From JAWLCQ01 sp041687095 (GTDB lineage: Bacteria > Planctomycetota > Phycisphaerae > SM23-33): DNA of 7,053 nucleotides. The notes under the pieces are model-generated. The model ran no database searches, was not told where the DNA came from, and was given only the letters and a program-made list of their open reading frames with translations. The position numbers were made by a program, and so were the translations under genes. The DNA is taken from the NCBI GenBank assembly GCA_041687095.1, contig JAWLCQ010000222.1, positions 1 through 7,053 of the forward strand, given 5' to 3'. Within the stretch, counting starts at the first letter, position 1. Each line of letters starts with the position of its first letter. This document shows positions 1-6,794 of this stretch, one piece after another.

Positions 1-437
1 AGAGGTGGCCCACCGGCCGCGACCACAGGGCCGCAGGCGTGCACGCCGCTCAGGGCGTGCGGCCCGGGCGGGATCGGACGCCTTGGTAGTCGGAGGCCCG
101 AGCCTGGTCGCGTCCCGCGTCCTGCGGTGGCAAGAGAGAACCGGGGGAGAGAAGAGGGGGATGCCGTTGCGGGGCGAACGCGCCGCCCGCCGCCATCGCC
201 CCGCCCGCTCCCCCCGGTGCGGGCGGTGGCGACAGTACGGCAGCGGTCTCCTCGCCCGGGCCGATGGGCGCCGGGCGGAGGGAGCCGTTGGCGGGTTCCG
301 GAGCGTGGCGTCCCCAGCGCCCCTCGGCGGACCGGTCGCTGCTGTCGCGCTTCGAGGGCTGAGGGTCTGCGGCGGTCATTCCGGACTCCCGCGTTACGGT
401 TCGTTCGCGGCGTGGCGGGCGGCGGCGCCCGCCACGC
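1..437. other. No supportable gene; GC-rich stretch with inverted repeats
   Basis: Several frames are open on both strands here, but their translations are rich in Arg, Gly, Pro and Ala. GC at the third codon position is no higher in any one frame than in the others (roughly 78% in two frames I tallied), unlike the real genes further right. No recognisable domain or Shine-Dalgarno was seen. The left part holds a perfect 12-bp palindrome (36-47, GGCGTGCACGCC) and a second copy of GGCGTGC at 54-60. That copy can also pair with 41-47. The stretch may be intergenic, or it may hold the end of a gene lying to the left that I cannot recognise. Confidence 0.4.
410..437. repeat. Perfect 11-bp inverted repeat (strong hairpin)
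   Basis: The arms GCGTGGCGGGC (410-420) and GCCCGCCACGC (427-437) are exact reverse complements with a 6-nt loop, GGCGGC. The hairpin sits directly against an AT-rich island beginning at 438. It has no T tract on either side, so it is not a classical intrinsic terminator. It could be a terminator of another kind, an operator, or chance in very GC-rich DNA. Confidence 0.5.
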
Positions 438-480
438 GTATAGTCAAATGTTAGCATGTGAATGCGAGTGTTCTATAGGG
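438..480. promoter_or_regulatory. AT-rich island with -10-like hexamers on both strands
   Basis: This is a sharp local drop in GC inside a region above 70% GC. The plus strand has TATAGT at 439-444 and the minus strand has TATAGA (473-478 read in reverse). Neither has a -35 with a TTG core at 16-18 nt: the plus-strand -35 position falls inside the hairpin at 410-437. No convincing gene follows in either direction. A promoter, possibly for a small RNA or a gene I cannot see, is possible but unproven. Confidence 0.2.
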
Positions 481-880
481 ACGCCGGCCGGTTCGGCCGT
501 GGGGGGACAGGCCCGGGTCGGGTGATCGGGCATCGGGCGAGGAGGCGGCGCCCCCCGACAAAGCCGCCCGCCCAGGCCCGTCTGCACGGGTCCGGGCGGG
601 CGGGAGCATTGCGTGACATCCGCTTCCGGCGGCGTCTCGCGTTTTCGCCCGGGGGCCTCCCAGGGCCGGGCGCCTCGTCCCCACAGCATGACGAAGGGCT
701 TCCCGGGGCAGGGCCCCGGGGTCGCTGTCAGATCGACGCTTGCCGATCAGTTCATAGTAGAAGCCGCACCCGCCACCCTCCAATCGGGCCTGGCACAGGA
801 AGTTGCGTGTGAAATGCCCCGACCCTCGCCTCTGCATTCTCCCCAGGGTCCCGCCGGGAGAGTCCCCAGCACAGGGGGGG
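451..880. other. Long intergenic region upstream of the GH123-like gene
   Basis: No gene could be supported. Plus-strand frames here are Arg/Gly/Pro-rich, and the in-frame extension of the downstream gene back to 613 looks non-coding. A minus-strand frame from 837 to 451 would give 128 residues with a protein-like start (it contains GFYYELIGKRRSD), but it becomes low-complexity and has no recognised family. Two hairpins are visible. One is CGGCCG-GTT-CGGCCG at 485-499. The other is an 8-bp stem at 702-720 (CCCGGGGC, loop AGG, GCCCCGGG). Confidence 0.4.
702..720. repeat. 8-bp GC hairpin with 3-nt loop
   Basis: CCCGGGGC (702-709) pairs perfectly with GCCCCGGG (713-720) around the loop AGG. It is a very stable all-GC stem with no following T run. 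It may be a structural element of an untranslated region or a chance palindrome, since such stems are frequent at this base composition. Confidence 0.4.
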
Positions 881-909
881 TTGGTCTCCGAAGCCCCAGA
901 CCGTACAAT
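881..909 (+). promoter_or_regulatory. Candidate sigma-70-type promoter giving a leaderless mRNA
   Basis: TTGGTC (881-886) and TACAAT (904-909) are separated by exactly 17 nt. TACAAT matches the TATAAT consensus at five of six positions. Six nucleotides (910-915) separate the hexamer from the A of the ATG at 916, so initiation at the usual distance would start the transcript at or within a base of the start codon. No Shine-Dalgarno precedes the ATG; the bases just before it are CCGGGG. The spacing and the missing ribosome site are seen directly; the leaderless reading is inferred from them. Confidence 0.6.
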
Positions 910-915
910 CCGGGG

Positions 916-3876
916 ATGCACTGGAGAAGCGGCGGCAGGAAGGCCATCCTGATCCTTGCGGCGGCGATGGCCGGCGCGGGGGCGGGCTGTCGGGCCCAGA
1001 CGGAACCGGCCCCCCCCCCGACCCGCGTGCTCGACGCGTGGGTCGCCTCCGACATGGCCGTCCTCACCCAGCACTCGCCCCGCCGCGACGACCCGCTGAT
1101 CTACCGCTCCGCGACGCAGACCGTCGAACTCTTCGCCGGGGCCCATGAGACCGTGGGCTTCCAGGTTGTCGCCAGCGCGCAGGGCGGGGCGGCCAAAGGC
1201 GTGGGGCTGGAATGGACCGACCTCCAGTGCCGCACCGGTTCCCGCATCCCCGCCGGGGCGGTGCGGGCCTGGCGCATGGTGCCCGCCCGGGCCACCGACG
1301 TGCCCGCCTGGACGCTGCTGCACTCGCCCGAGCCTCCCGACTCCCTTGGCGGCTACGACGCGCTGGTGCCCCTCGACGCCCCGGGCGCCCCCCAGCCGTA
1401 CGGCCTCCAGGACGGTCAGCGGGTGGCGTTCTGGGTGGATATCGCCGTCCCTCGCACCGCCACGCCCGGGGACTATGAGGGCCGCCTCCGCCTCACCGCC
1501 GGATCGGCGAGGGCGTGGGAGGTCACGCTTCGCCTGCGGGTCTACGACTTCGTCCTCCCCGACACCCCGCCGTTTCCCGTGCTGGGCGCGTTCGACCACC
1601 GCGAACTCTTCGCGGCCATGCTGGTCCGGGGCGGCCAGCCCTTCGTGCCCGTTCGCCTGGACCCCGCCGATCCTCTCGTCCGCCGCGGGCTGGACATCCA
1701 GCGGCACCTCATGCGGACTGCCCGCGAGCACCGCGTGGACCTCTTCGACACGGGGGTGCGGCCGTTGCTGAAACGCGACCGCACCGGGACGGTCCGCCTC
1801 GACTGGTCCGACTACGACCACGCCGTCTCGCCCTACCTTCGCGGGACCGCTTTCGAGGACCAGCTCCCCGTCCCCGCGTGGCCCTCCCCGGTGACGAGCG
1901 CGTGGCCCGACCCGGCGGACTACGGAGGGGCGGAGAGCGAGCGCTACCTGGAGACCGTGCGGGAGGTCGCGCGGCAGTCGGCGGCGCATTTTGGTGCGAT
2001 GGAGGGCGGGGATCGGGTGTTCCTCGACCCGCACCGCCCCTCCCGTCCCGACGCGTACGCGGAGTTCCTGCGCCTGGTGCGTCCCATCCGCCAAGCGGAC
2101 CCGAACACCCCGCTCCTTGCCCGCCTCCCGCACGCCGCCCCGCCCCAGAGCGACCGGGCCGTCCCGAGCGAGTTCGCCGCCCTGGTGCAGGGGACGGCCC
2201 CGGCGGGGGAGTGGTTCGATCCCGCGGGGGTGCAGGCAAATCCGCAGGGCATCGCGGGGGCGTGGCTGTGCCCCGGTGACCCGCCGTACGCCCCGTCGCT
2301 GCACATGCGGTCGAGCCCGGCGGACCTGCGGGCCCTGGCGTGGCTGTCGGAGCGATACCACGCCACGGGCCTGCTTATGTCCGACGTGCTGGGCTGGAAC
2401 CCCGCCGCCCTCGGGCGCCCCGCAAACGCCGCCACCCGCGCAGGGGGGGAGGGCGATGCGGCAGGGGGGCTGTTCTACCCCGGGGGGGCGGTGGGCATCG
2501 AGGGCGTGCTGCCGTCGGTGCGGCTTAAGCGGCTGCGGCGGGGGGTGCAGGATATGTCGTACGTGCAGATTCTTCGCCGCAACGGCCGCCCGCACGAGGC
2601 CGACCACATCGTCCGCGCGATGGTGCGGTACGGTGGGCTGGCGGCGGGGGGGGAGCGGTATCTGGACCCGCGGCTGGACGGATGGGTGCAGGACGGGGAG
2701 GCGTGGGAGCAGGCGCGGCGGCTGCTGGCGGACGAGATCGTGCTGGCCCTGCGCGGGGAGGAGGCCACCGCGAACGAGCGGTTCGCGCAGGAGATGGCGT
2801 GGCGGGTGTTCGAGGACAAGGTCTCGGGCCTCGCCATCGAGCGCGTCCGCACCCGCATGGTCCCGCTCGCCCCCACACAGCCGCACGCCGCCACGCGCTA
2901 TCGCACGGAGATCGTGCTGGAACTGTGCAACCAGCGCAACCGCGACATGCCGCTGGCCATCCGCATCGCCCAGGTCCCCCCCGGCTGGTCCCTCCCCCTC
3001 GGGCACACCCTGGCGTCCCTGGGCCCGCGCGGGCGGACCGACGTCACCCTCGCCGCCGAAGGGGGCATCCTCCCTCCCGGGCCCGACGGCCGCCTGCCCT
3101 TCACGCTCGCGATGGCCGAGCCCGGGGGCGAGGAGCGGTCGCTGGGGGTCGAAGTGCCCTTCGTGCTCGCCCCCGCCACCGACCGCGCCCTGCGGATCGA
3201 TGGCGACCTGGCGGACTGGCCGGTGCGGTTCGGCAGCGGCGTGGGAGCGTTCCGCGTCGTGGGCGTCCGCGGGCAGCGGGGCGAGAGGGCGCGGCAGGGC
3301 ACGACGGCGATGCTCCTGCGAGACGCCGCCAACCTGTACATCGGTGTCCGCTGCCAGTCGCCCGCCCGGTCGCGGCCGACGGCGAGGCGGGACAACCGCG
3401 TCGAGTACCGCTCGCTGCTGCCGTGGGGCGAGGACCTGGTGGTGGTGCTGCTCGATCCCGCCCGCGCCGCCGCCGGCCCGCAGGACCTGTACCACCTGGT
3501 GATCAAGCCCAACGGCGTGCTGATCGCCGAACGCGGCGTGCGGAGCGACCCGCCGCTGGGGCCCGTCCGCCCCTGGGCTCCCGGGGCCGTCCTCGCCGTC
3601 CGCGAGGAGCCCGGCGGCTGGTCGGCCGAACTGGCCATCCCGCTGGCGGCCTTTGGGGACGCGGGGCGCGAGGAACTGTGGGGCCTCAACATCCTCCGCG
3701 CCGGGGCCGATCCGCCCGAGGTGTCGAGCTGGTCCGGGGCCGTCCGCAGCCTCTATCCGCCCGCCACGCTGGGCACGCTCTGGCTGCCCCCGACCCAACC
3801 GACCACCGCCCCCGCCGCGCCCCCGCCCGAGATCGTCCCCCCCGCGGAGCTGCTGAACACCTGGAGCGGGCAGTGA
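916..3876 (+). CDS. Exported GH123/DUF4091-like protein with C-terminal CBM9-like domain
   Basis: The product has 986 residues. Residues 1-27 look like an export signal: Arg/Lys-rich, then a hydrophobic run (AILILAAAMAGAGAG) and Cys25. The lipobox is weak (GAGC), so it could be a lipoprotein or a Sec-cleaved protein. Residues ~70-215 resemble the N-terminal beta-sandwich of the family, including VPRTATPGDYEGRLRL near 178. Residues ~216-560 would be the barrel, ending with the DUF4091 hallmark LFYPG (519-523) and VRLKRLRRGVQDMSYV (from 535). Residues ~656-755 look like an Ig-type sandwich. Residues 756-960 resemble a CBM9-like domain (RIDGDLADWP near 760; EDLVVVLLDP near 839). A Pro/Thr-rich tail follows. 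GH123 enzymes are retaining N-acetylgalactosaminidases that use an Asp-Glu pair. Here the matching segment reads FLDPHRP (D371), so the Glu seems absent and catalysis is doubtful. The start at 916 is chosen for the signal peptide and the -10 box; an in-frame start at 613 would bury the signal. The family call is from memory of motifs. Confidence 0.8.
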   Translation: MHWRSGGRKAILILAAAMAGAGAGCRAQTEPAPPPTRVLDAWVASDMAVLTQHSPRRDDPLIYRSATQTVELFAGAHETVGFQVVASAQGGAAKGVGLEWTDLQCRTGSRIPAGAVRAWRMVPARATDVPAWTLLHSPEPPDSLGGYDALVPLDAPGAPQPYGLQDGQRVAFWVDIAVPRTATPGDYEGRLRLTAGSARAWEVTLRLRVYDFVLPDTPPFPVLGAFDHRELFAAMLVRGGQPFVPVRLDPADPLVRRGLDIQRHLMRTAREHRVDLFDTGVRPLLKRDRTGTVRLDWSDYDHAVSPYLRGTAFEDQLPVPAWPSPVTSAWPDPADYGGAESERYLETVREVARQSAAHFGAMEGGDRVFLDPHRPSRPDAYAEFLRLVRPIRQADPNTPLLARLPHAAPPQSDRAVPSEFAALVQGTAPAGEWFDPAGVQANPQGIAGAWLCPGDPPYAPSLHMRSSPADLRALAWLSERYHATGLLMSDVLGWNPAALGRPANAATRAGGEGDAAGGLFYPGGAVGIEGVLPSVRLKRLRRGVQDMSYVQILRRNGRPHEADHIVRAMVRYGGLAAGGERYLDPRLDGWVQDGEAWEQARRLLADEIVLALRGEEATANERFAQEMAWRVFEDKVSGLAIERVRTRMVPLAPTQPHAATRYRTEIVLELCNQRNRDMPLAIRIAQVPPGWSLPLGHTLASLGPRGRTDVTLAAEGGILPPGPDGRLPFTLAMAEPGGEERSLGVEVPFVLAPATDRALRIDGDLADWPVRFGSGVGAFRVVGVRGQRGERARQGTTAMLLRDAANLYIGVRCQSPARSRPTARRDNRVEYRSLLPWGEDLVVVLLDPARAAAGPQDLYHLVIKPNGVLIAERGVRSDPPLGPVRPWAPGAVLAVREEPGGWSAELAIPLAAFGDAGREELWGLNILRAGADPPEVSSWSGAVRSLYPPATLGTLWLPPTQPTTAPAAPPPEIVPPAELLNTWSGQ
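1010..1019 (+). repeat. C10 homopolymer just after the signal-peptide region
   Basis: Ten consecutive C residues encode part of APPPT (residues ~32-36), only about 95 nt into the gene. Runs of this length near the start of genes for surface proteins can slip during replication and switch the gene on and off. In this copy the frame is intact. Other G runs of 6-8 nt occur later in the gene (for example around 2433, 2475, 2486 and 2646), so the run may simply reflect base composition. Confidence 0.7.
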
Positions 3877-3976
3877 TCGGAGAATCGAAATGGAGGACGC
3901 TCCCCGCCAGGCCACAGCCGAGCCCGTCCCCGTTCCGACGCCTCGCGGGCGAACCGCCGGATCGACCGTCCCCGTC

Positions 3977-4010
3977 CCCCGCAAGGCCGCAGGACCCAAC
4001 GGCCGCGGGG
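3977..4010 (+). terminator. Possible hairpin terminator after the GH123-like gene
   Basis: CCCCGC-AA-GGCCG (3977-3989) pairs with CGGCCGCGGGG (4000-4010): 11 base pairs with a 2-nt bulge and a 10-nt loop. It lies about 100 nt after the stop codon at 3874-3876. No T tract follows directly; the nearest is GTTTT at 4025-4029. It could end transcription from the upstream gene, but factor-dependent termination or no function is equally possible. The remainder of the gap (3877-3976) shows no gene; a short open frame beginning at 3890 overlaps the next gene and looks non-coding. Confidence 0.3.
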
Positions 4011-4014
4011 CCGG

Positions 4015-4028
4015 AAACGCTTGCGTTT
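4015..4028. promoter_or_regulatory. Operator-like palindrome AAACGC-TT-GCGTTT
   Basis: Two 6-bp arms, AAACGC (4015-4020) and GCGTTT (4023-4028), are exact reverse complements around TT. The site overlaps the putative -35 hexamer TTGCGT (4021-4026) of the next gene, where a repressor would be expected to bind. The sequence is moderately like operators of LacI-type regulators, but the centre is not the usual CG. No regulator gene is present in the window. Confidence 0.35.
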
Positions 4029-4049
4029 TGCCGTGGCGGCCGCTACACA
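4021..4049 (+). promoter_or_regulatory. Candidate promoter for the 335-residue membrane protein gene
   Basis: TTGCGT (4021-4026) and TACACA (4044-4049) are 17 nt apart. Each matches the sigma-70 consensus at about three of six positions, so the call rests mostly on spacing and on lying in a gap with lower GC than its surroundings. Transcription would start near 4056, leaving a leader of about 25 nt that includes the Shine-Dalgarno at 4068-4073. Confidence 0.35.
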
Positions 4050-4067
4050 ACGACCGTAGAAACCACC

Positions 4068-4073
4068 AAGGAG
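4068..4073 (+). promoter_or_regulatory. Shine-Dalgarno AAGGAG fixing the GTG start at 4081
   Basis: AAGGAG lies 7 nt before GTG at 4081, an ideal spacing. It is the only strong Shine-Dalgarno seen in front of any gene in this window. It settles the GTG start, which also places the hydrophobic segment at the very N terminus. Confidence 0.75.
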
Positions 4074-4080
4074 ACTCACC

Positions 4081-5088
4081 GTGGGAACGAAAATCGGCTG
4101 GGCCATCGCCATCTTCCTCGTCCTCGGCATTGCCGCTATCGTCGTCGTCAAAGTCGCCATCCCCGCCGCCACGCCTCCGACCAATGAGACGCTGCGGCGG
4201 GGGTTCATGAGCAAGGTCGAGGTCGGCAAGCCCCTCACCCTTGTCCTCGACGCCGAGCCCACCGCCCCCGGCAACGCGGCCGACGACTACGTCAAGGCCG
4301 TCGCCGTCTACACCGACAACGCCGACGCCATCAAGGCCGCCATGGCCGATGACGTCCGCCTGAAGATCTTCAGCGACACCAGCGTCCTGCCGCAGTCCAC
4401 CGTCGAGGTGCTCAACGCCCTCCGCACCCACGTCGCCGCCGGGGCGAAGAAGAAGGAGATGCGCTACTCCTTCGAGTACGGGCCCAAGGAGTTCCTCGTG
4501 GGGTCGCGCTGGCAGCCCGGGGTCGACCTCCACGGCGTGTGGAAGGGCATGGAACTCCTGTGGCTCTACCACCTCGGCCGCAAGGAGTACGACCAGGCCA
4601 TCGACATCCTGCAGGAGGCCCTCATCCTCGGCAAGCACATGACGGACGAGCGCGTGCATGCGGACATGCTCGCCCGCGGGCTGCAGATCCAACGCGACGC
4701 CGCCAACAAGCTCTTCGCCACCTACCAGCAGCGGGACCCCCAGGCCTACGCGCAGCAGATGAACGCGGCGAACGAGTACTTCACCGCCGCCCAGTCCGCC
4801 GCCGCCACCGCCAATGAGAAGATCAACGTCATCTGGCGGGCCAAGCCCAACCCCGGGGACCTCTTCAACATCATCGAGAACGACGAGGACCGCAGCTACA
4901 AGGTCCTCGCCACGCTCACGCTGGGGCTCGTCCGCTACACGCACAAGTCCCGCCCCGGGGACCAGCGGGTCGTCGCCAAGCTCATCGAGCAGCATGCGGG
5001 CGGGAGCGACCCGTTCCTTGCCTCCGCCGCCAAGGCCGCCAAGAACCTCTCCGAGGATGAGTTCCTCTACGAGATCTCCGGGCGGTAG
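4081..5088 (+). CDS. Membrane-anchored helical protein of unknown function
   Basis: I do not recognise this 335-residue protein. Residues ~6-26 (GWAIAIFLVLGIAAIVVVKV) form one strong hydrophobic segment with few charges before it, which fits a single N-terminal anchor or uncleaved signal, with the rest outside the cytoplasmic membrane. The body is unlike its neighbours: rich in Ala, Lys, Asp and Asn, low in Arg and Pro, and predicted by eye to be mostly helical. Residues ~160-215 (from WLYHLGRKEYDQAIDILQEA) look like tetratricopeptide-type helix pairs. The C-terminal ~60 residues (VRYTHKSRPGDQRVVAKLIE onward) recall HEAT-type repeats. No catalytic motif or metal site is visible. It starts at GTG with a good Shine-Dalgarno and has its own candidate promoter 204 nt after the preceding gene, so it may be expressed separately. 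A role as a scaffold or protein-binding factor would be a guess based only on the helical-repeat look. Confidence 0.85.
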   Translation: MGTKIGWAIAIFLVLGIAAIVVVKVAIPAATPPTNETLRRGFMSKVEVGKPLTLVLDAEPTAPGNAADDYVKAVAVYTDNADAIKAAMADDVRLKIFSDTSVLPQSTVEVLNALRTHVAAGAKKKEMRYSFEYGPKEFLVGSRWQPGVDLHGVWKGMELLWLYHLGRKEYDQAIDILQEALILGKHMTDERVHADMLARGLQIQRDAANKLFATYQQRDPQAYAQQMNAANEYFTAAQSAAATANEKINVIWRAKPNPGDLFNIIENDEDRSYKVLATLTLGLVRYTHKSRPGDQRVVAKLIEQHAGGSDPFLASAAKAAKNLSEDEFLYEISGR

Positions 5089-5124
5089 GCGCTTGTTCCG
5101 AGCGGTTCGACACGTGGCAGCCAA

Positions 5125-5150
5125 CGCCCGCCGACGGTGTCCGGCGGGTG
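5125..5150 (+). terminator. Hairpin after the membrane-protein gene
   Basis: CCCGCCG (5127-5133) pairs perfectly with CGGCGGG (5142-5148) around an 8-nt loop. A wobble pair and an outer C-G pair extend the stem to 5125-5150. It lies 36 nt after the stop codon, a typical place for a terminator, but has no T tract. A GTG at 5137, which could be read as the start of pabB, falls in its loop, which argues against that start. Confidence 0.35.
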
Positions 5151-5163
5151 GTGCGGGAATCCG

Positions 5164-6759
5164 ATGAACGCAATCCCGTCGCACGAGGCCCTCTCCCCCT
5201 CCCCGCTCCCCGGGGCGGGGAGCCCATCGACCCCCACCTGCAGGGCGGTCGTGCGCACTCTGTCCGGCGGCGGTGGGGACGGCCGCCCCGTCGAGCGCCG
5301 CGCCGCCGCCAACGGGGCCGATGGACGCAAAGTCCCTCCGCCTCCCGCGCCGCCGTCCCTCGCCGCCGTCATTGACCTCGCTCTGCACCTGCGCGAACCG
5401 GCGATTCTGGAGTCGTCGGCGTGGCACGCGGAGCTTGGCCGCCGCACCCTCATCGCCGCCGAGCCCCTGCGGGTCCTCACGCTCCGCGAGGGCGTGCTGA
5501 CGCGCTCGTGCCCCCACGCCCCCGACATCGTCCTCGCCCGCGGGGAGGATGCGGAGATCTGGGCGGCCATTGAGTCGGAATTGACGGCCGTGCGGTGCGA
5601 GCCCTGCCCCCTCGCCGGTCCCTACCTGCCCGGGTGGATCGGGTACGTGGGCTATGAGGTGGGGCGGCACATTGAGCGTCTGCCCGCGAGGGCGGGGCGG
5701 GACACGGCCCTGCCGGACCTGCGGCTGGCGCTGTACGACGCGCTGCTCGTCCACGACTCCGCCGACGGGGCGTGGCGATGCGTGGAGCTGGACTTTGCCG
5801 AGCCCCCGCCCGGTGCCGGGCAGGCGGGCGAACGGCTGCGGCGGACGCTGGAGCAGGCGAGCGAGGCCCCGGGCCTCGCATCGCCTCCGTCGGCCGAAGC
5901 GCACGCCCGCCCCCTCGCCCCCGCGCAGTCCAACTTCCGCCCCGACGCCTACCGCGCCGCCGTCGCGCGGTGCGTCGAGTACATCGCGGCCGGCGATATC
6001 TTTCAGGTCAACCTCTCGCAGCGGTTCACCGTCCATCCCGCCCCGCCCCCGCAGGCCATCTACCGCGCCCTGCGAACGCGGAACCCCGCGTGGTACGCCG
6101 CCTTCCTCCAGTGGGACGCGGACGGGCGCTCCTGCGCCCTGTGCTCGTCCTCGCCCGAGCTGTTCCTCCGCGTCCGCGGGGACCACGTCCTCACGCGGCC
6201 GATCAAGGGCACGCGCGGCCGCTGCGGCGACCCCGCCCTCGACGCCGCCGCCGCCGCCGAACTGCTCGCCTCCCCCAAGGACAACGCCGAACTCGCCATG
6301 ATCATCGACCTGCTGCGGAACGACCTGGGCAAGGTCTGCCGCTTCTCCTCCGTCCGCGTCACCGACGCCCGCCGCCTGGAAACCCACCCCACGGTGTACC
6401 ACCTCGTCGGGACCGTCGAGGGGCGGCTGCGCCAGGGCGTGGGCCCCGTCGAGCTGCTGCGGGCGACCTTCCCGGGCGGGTCGATCACCGGGGCCCCGAA
6501 GATCCGCGCGATGCAGATCATCGACGAACTCGAACCCGTCGCCCGCGGGGTCTACACGGGGTCCATCGGCATATTGGGGGCCGACGGGTCCGCCGAGTGG
6601 AACATCGCCATCCGCACCGTCGTCTGCGACGGGGACACCGCGTACGTGCAGGCGGGGGGCGGCATTGTCGCGGACAGCGATCCGCAGCTCGAGTACGAGG
6701 AAACCCTCCACAAGGCCCGCGCCCTCCTCGAGGCCATCGCCGCCGCCATGGCGCGGTGA
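5164..6759 (+). CDS. pabB: Aminodeoxychorismate synthase component I (PabB)
   Basis: PabB aminates chorismate to 4-amino-4-deoxychorismate in p-aminobenzoate and folate synthesis, using ammonia from the glutaminase partner PabA; it is cytoplasmic. From ATG 5164 the product has 531 residues. The N-terminal anthranilate-synthase-I-type domain spans ~70-200 (GWIGYVGYE at 157-165). The chorismate-binding domain runs from ~260 to the end: YIAAGDIFQVNLSQRF (273-288), SPELFLR (330-336), PIKGT (346-350), DLLRNDLGK (382-390), FPGGSITGAPK (436-446), IAIRT (481-485) and GGGIVADSDPQLEYEE (498-513). The Lys in PIKGT is typical of PabB; anthranilate synthase TrpE usually has PIAGT. The start is uncertain. 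There is no good Shine-Dalgarno, the first ~60 residues are Pro/Gly-rich, and a hairpin lies within them. GTG 5251 would give 502 residues, nearer the usual length; GTG 5137 is less likely. No pabA or pabC is present in the window. Confidence 0.93.
   Translation: MNAIPSHEALSPSPLPGAGSPSTPTCRAVVRTLSGGGGDGRPVERRAAANGADGRKVPPPPAPPSLAAVIDLALHLREPAILESSAWHAELGRRTLIAAEPLRVLTLREGVLTRSCPHAPDIVLARGEDAEIWAAIESELTAVRCEPCPLAGPYLPGWIGYVGYEVGRHIERLPARAGRDTALPDLRLALYDALLVHDSADGAWRCVELDFAEPPPGAGQAGERLRRTLEQASEAPGLASPPSAEAHARPLAPAQSNFRPDAYRAAVARCVEYIAAGDIFQVNLSQRFTVHPAPPPQAIYRALRTRNPAWYAAFLQWDADGRSCALCSSSPELFLRVRGDHVLTRPIKGTRGRCGDPALDAAAAAELLASPKDNAELAMIIDLLRNDLGKVCRFSSVRVTDARRLETHPTVYHLVGTVEGRLRQGVGPVELLRATFPGGSITGAPKIRAMQIIDELEPVARGVYTGSIGILGADGSAEWNIAIRTVVCDGDTAYVQAGGGIVADSDPQLEYEETLHKARALLEAIAAAMAR
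5205..5223. repeat. GC hairpin after a CT-rich run, at the pabB start
   Basis: GCTCCCC (5205-5211) pairs with GGGGAGC (5217-5223) around GGGGC. It is preceded by a C/T-only stretch (5189-5204). CCCTC-type runs followed by such a stem are typical of intergenic repeats in GC-rich genomes; that parallel is from memory. If this element is intergenic, the pabB coding region begins after it, for example at GTG 5251. Confidence 0.4.
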
Positions 6760-6794
6760 TTCATCCGCGTTCCACTCAATTCTCGGGTGGGTGC

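Noticed and set aside
5..525. Overlapping open frames on both strands at the left end (5-454 and 127-525 plus, 50-457 minus)
   Set aside because: They are low-complexity Arg/Gly/Pro/Ala sequences with no frame standing out in third-position GC, no ribosome site and no recognised motif.
462..812. Plus-strand frame starting just after the AT-rich island
   Set aside because: Its translation is dominated by Arg, Gly and Pro. It is 18 nt past the -10-like box, so it is not a leaderless start, and no Shine-Dalgarno is present.
613..915. Upstream in-frame extension of the GH123-like gene to 613
   Set aside because: It would bury the signal peptide more than 100 residues inside the protein and runs through a promoter-like pair. 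The added residues look non-coding.
3890..4210. Short plus-strand frame between the first two genes
   Set aside because: It overlaps the start of the next gene in another frame and becomes a Ser/Pro/Arg run there, as expected for an out-of-frame reading.
5164..6759. Anthranilate synthase component I (trpE) as an alternative to pabB
   Set aside because: The active-site motif is PIKGT with Lys, as in PabB, rather than the PIAGT usual in TrpE, and no trp genes are adjacent.
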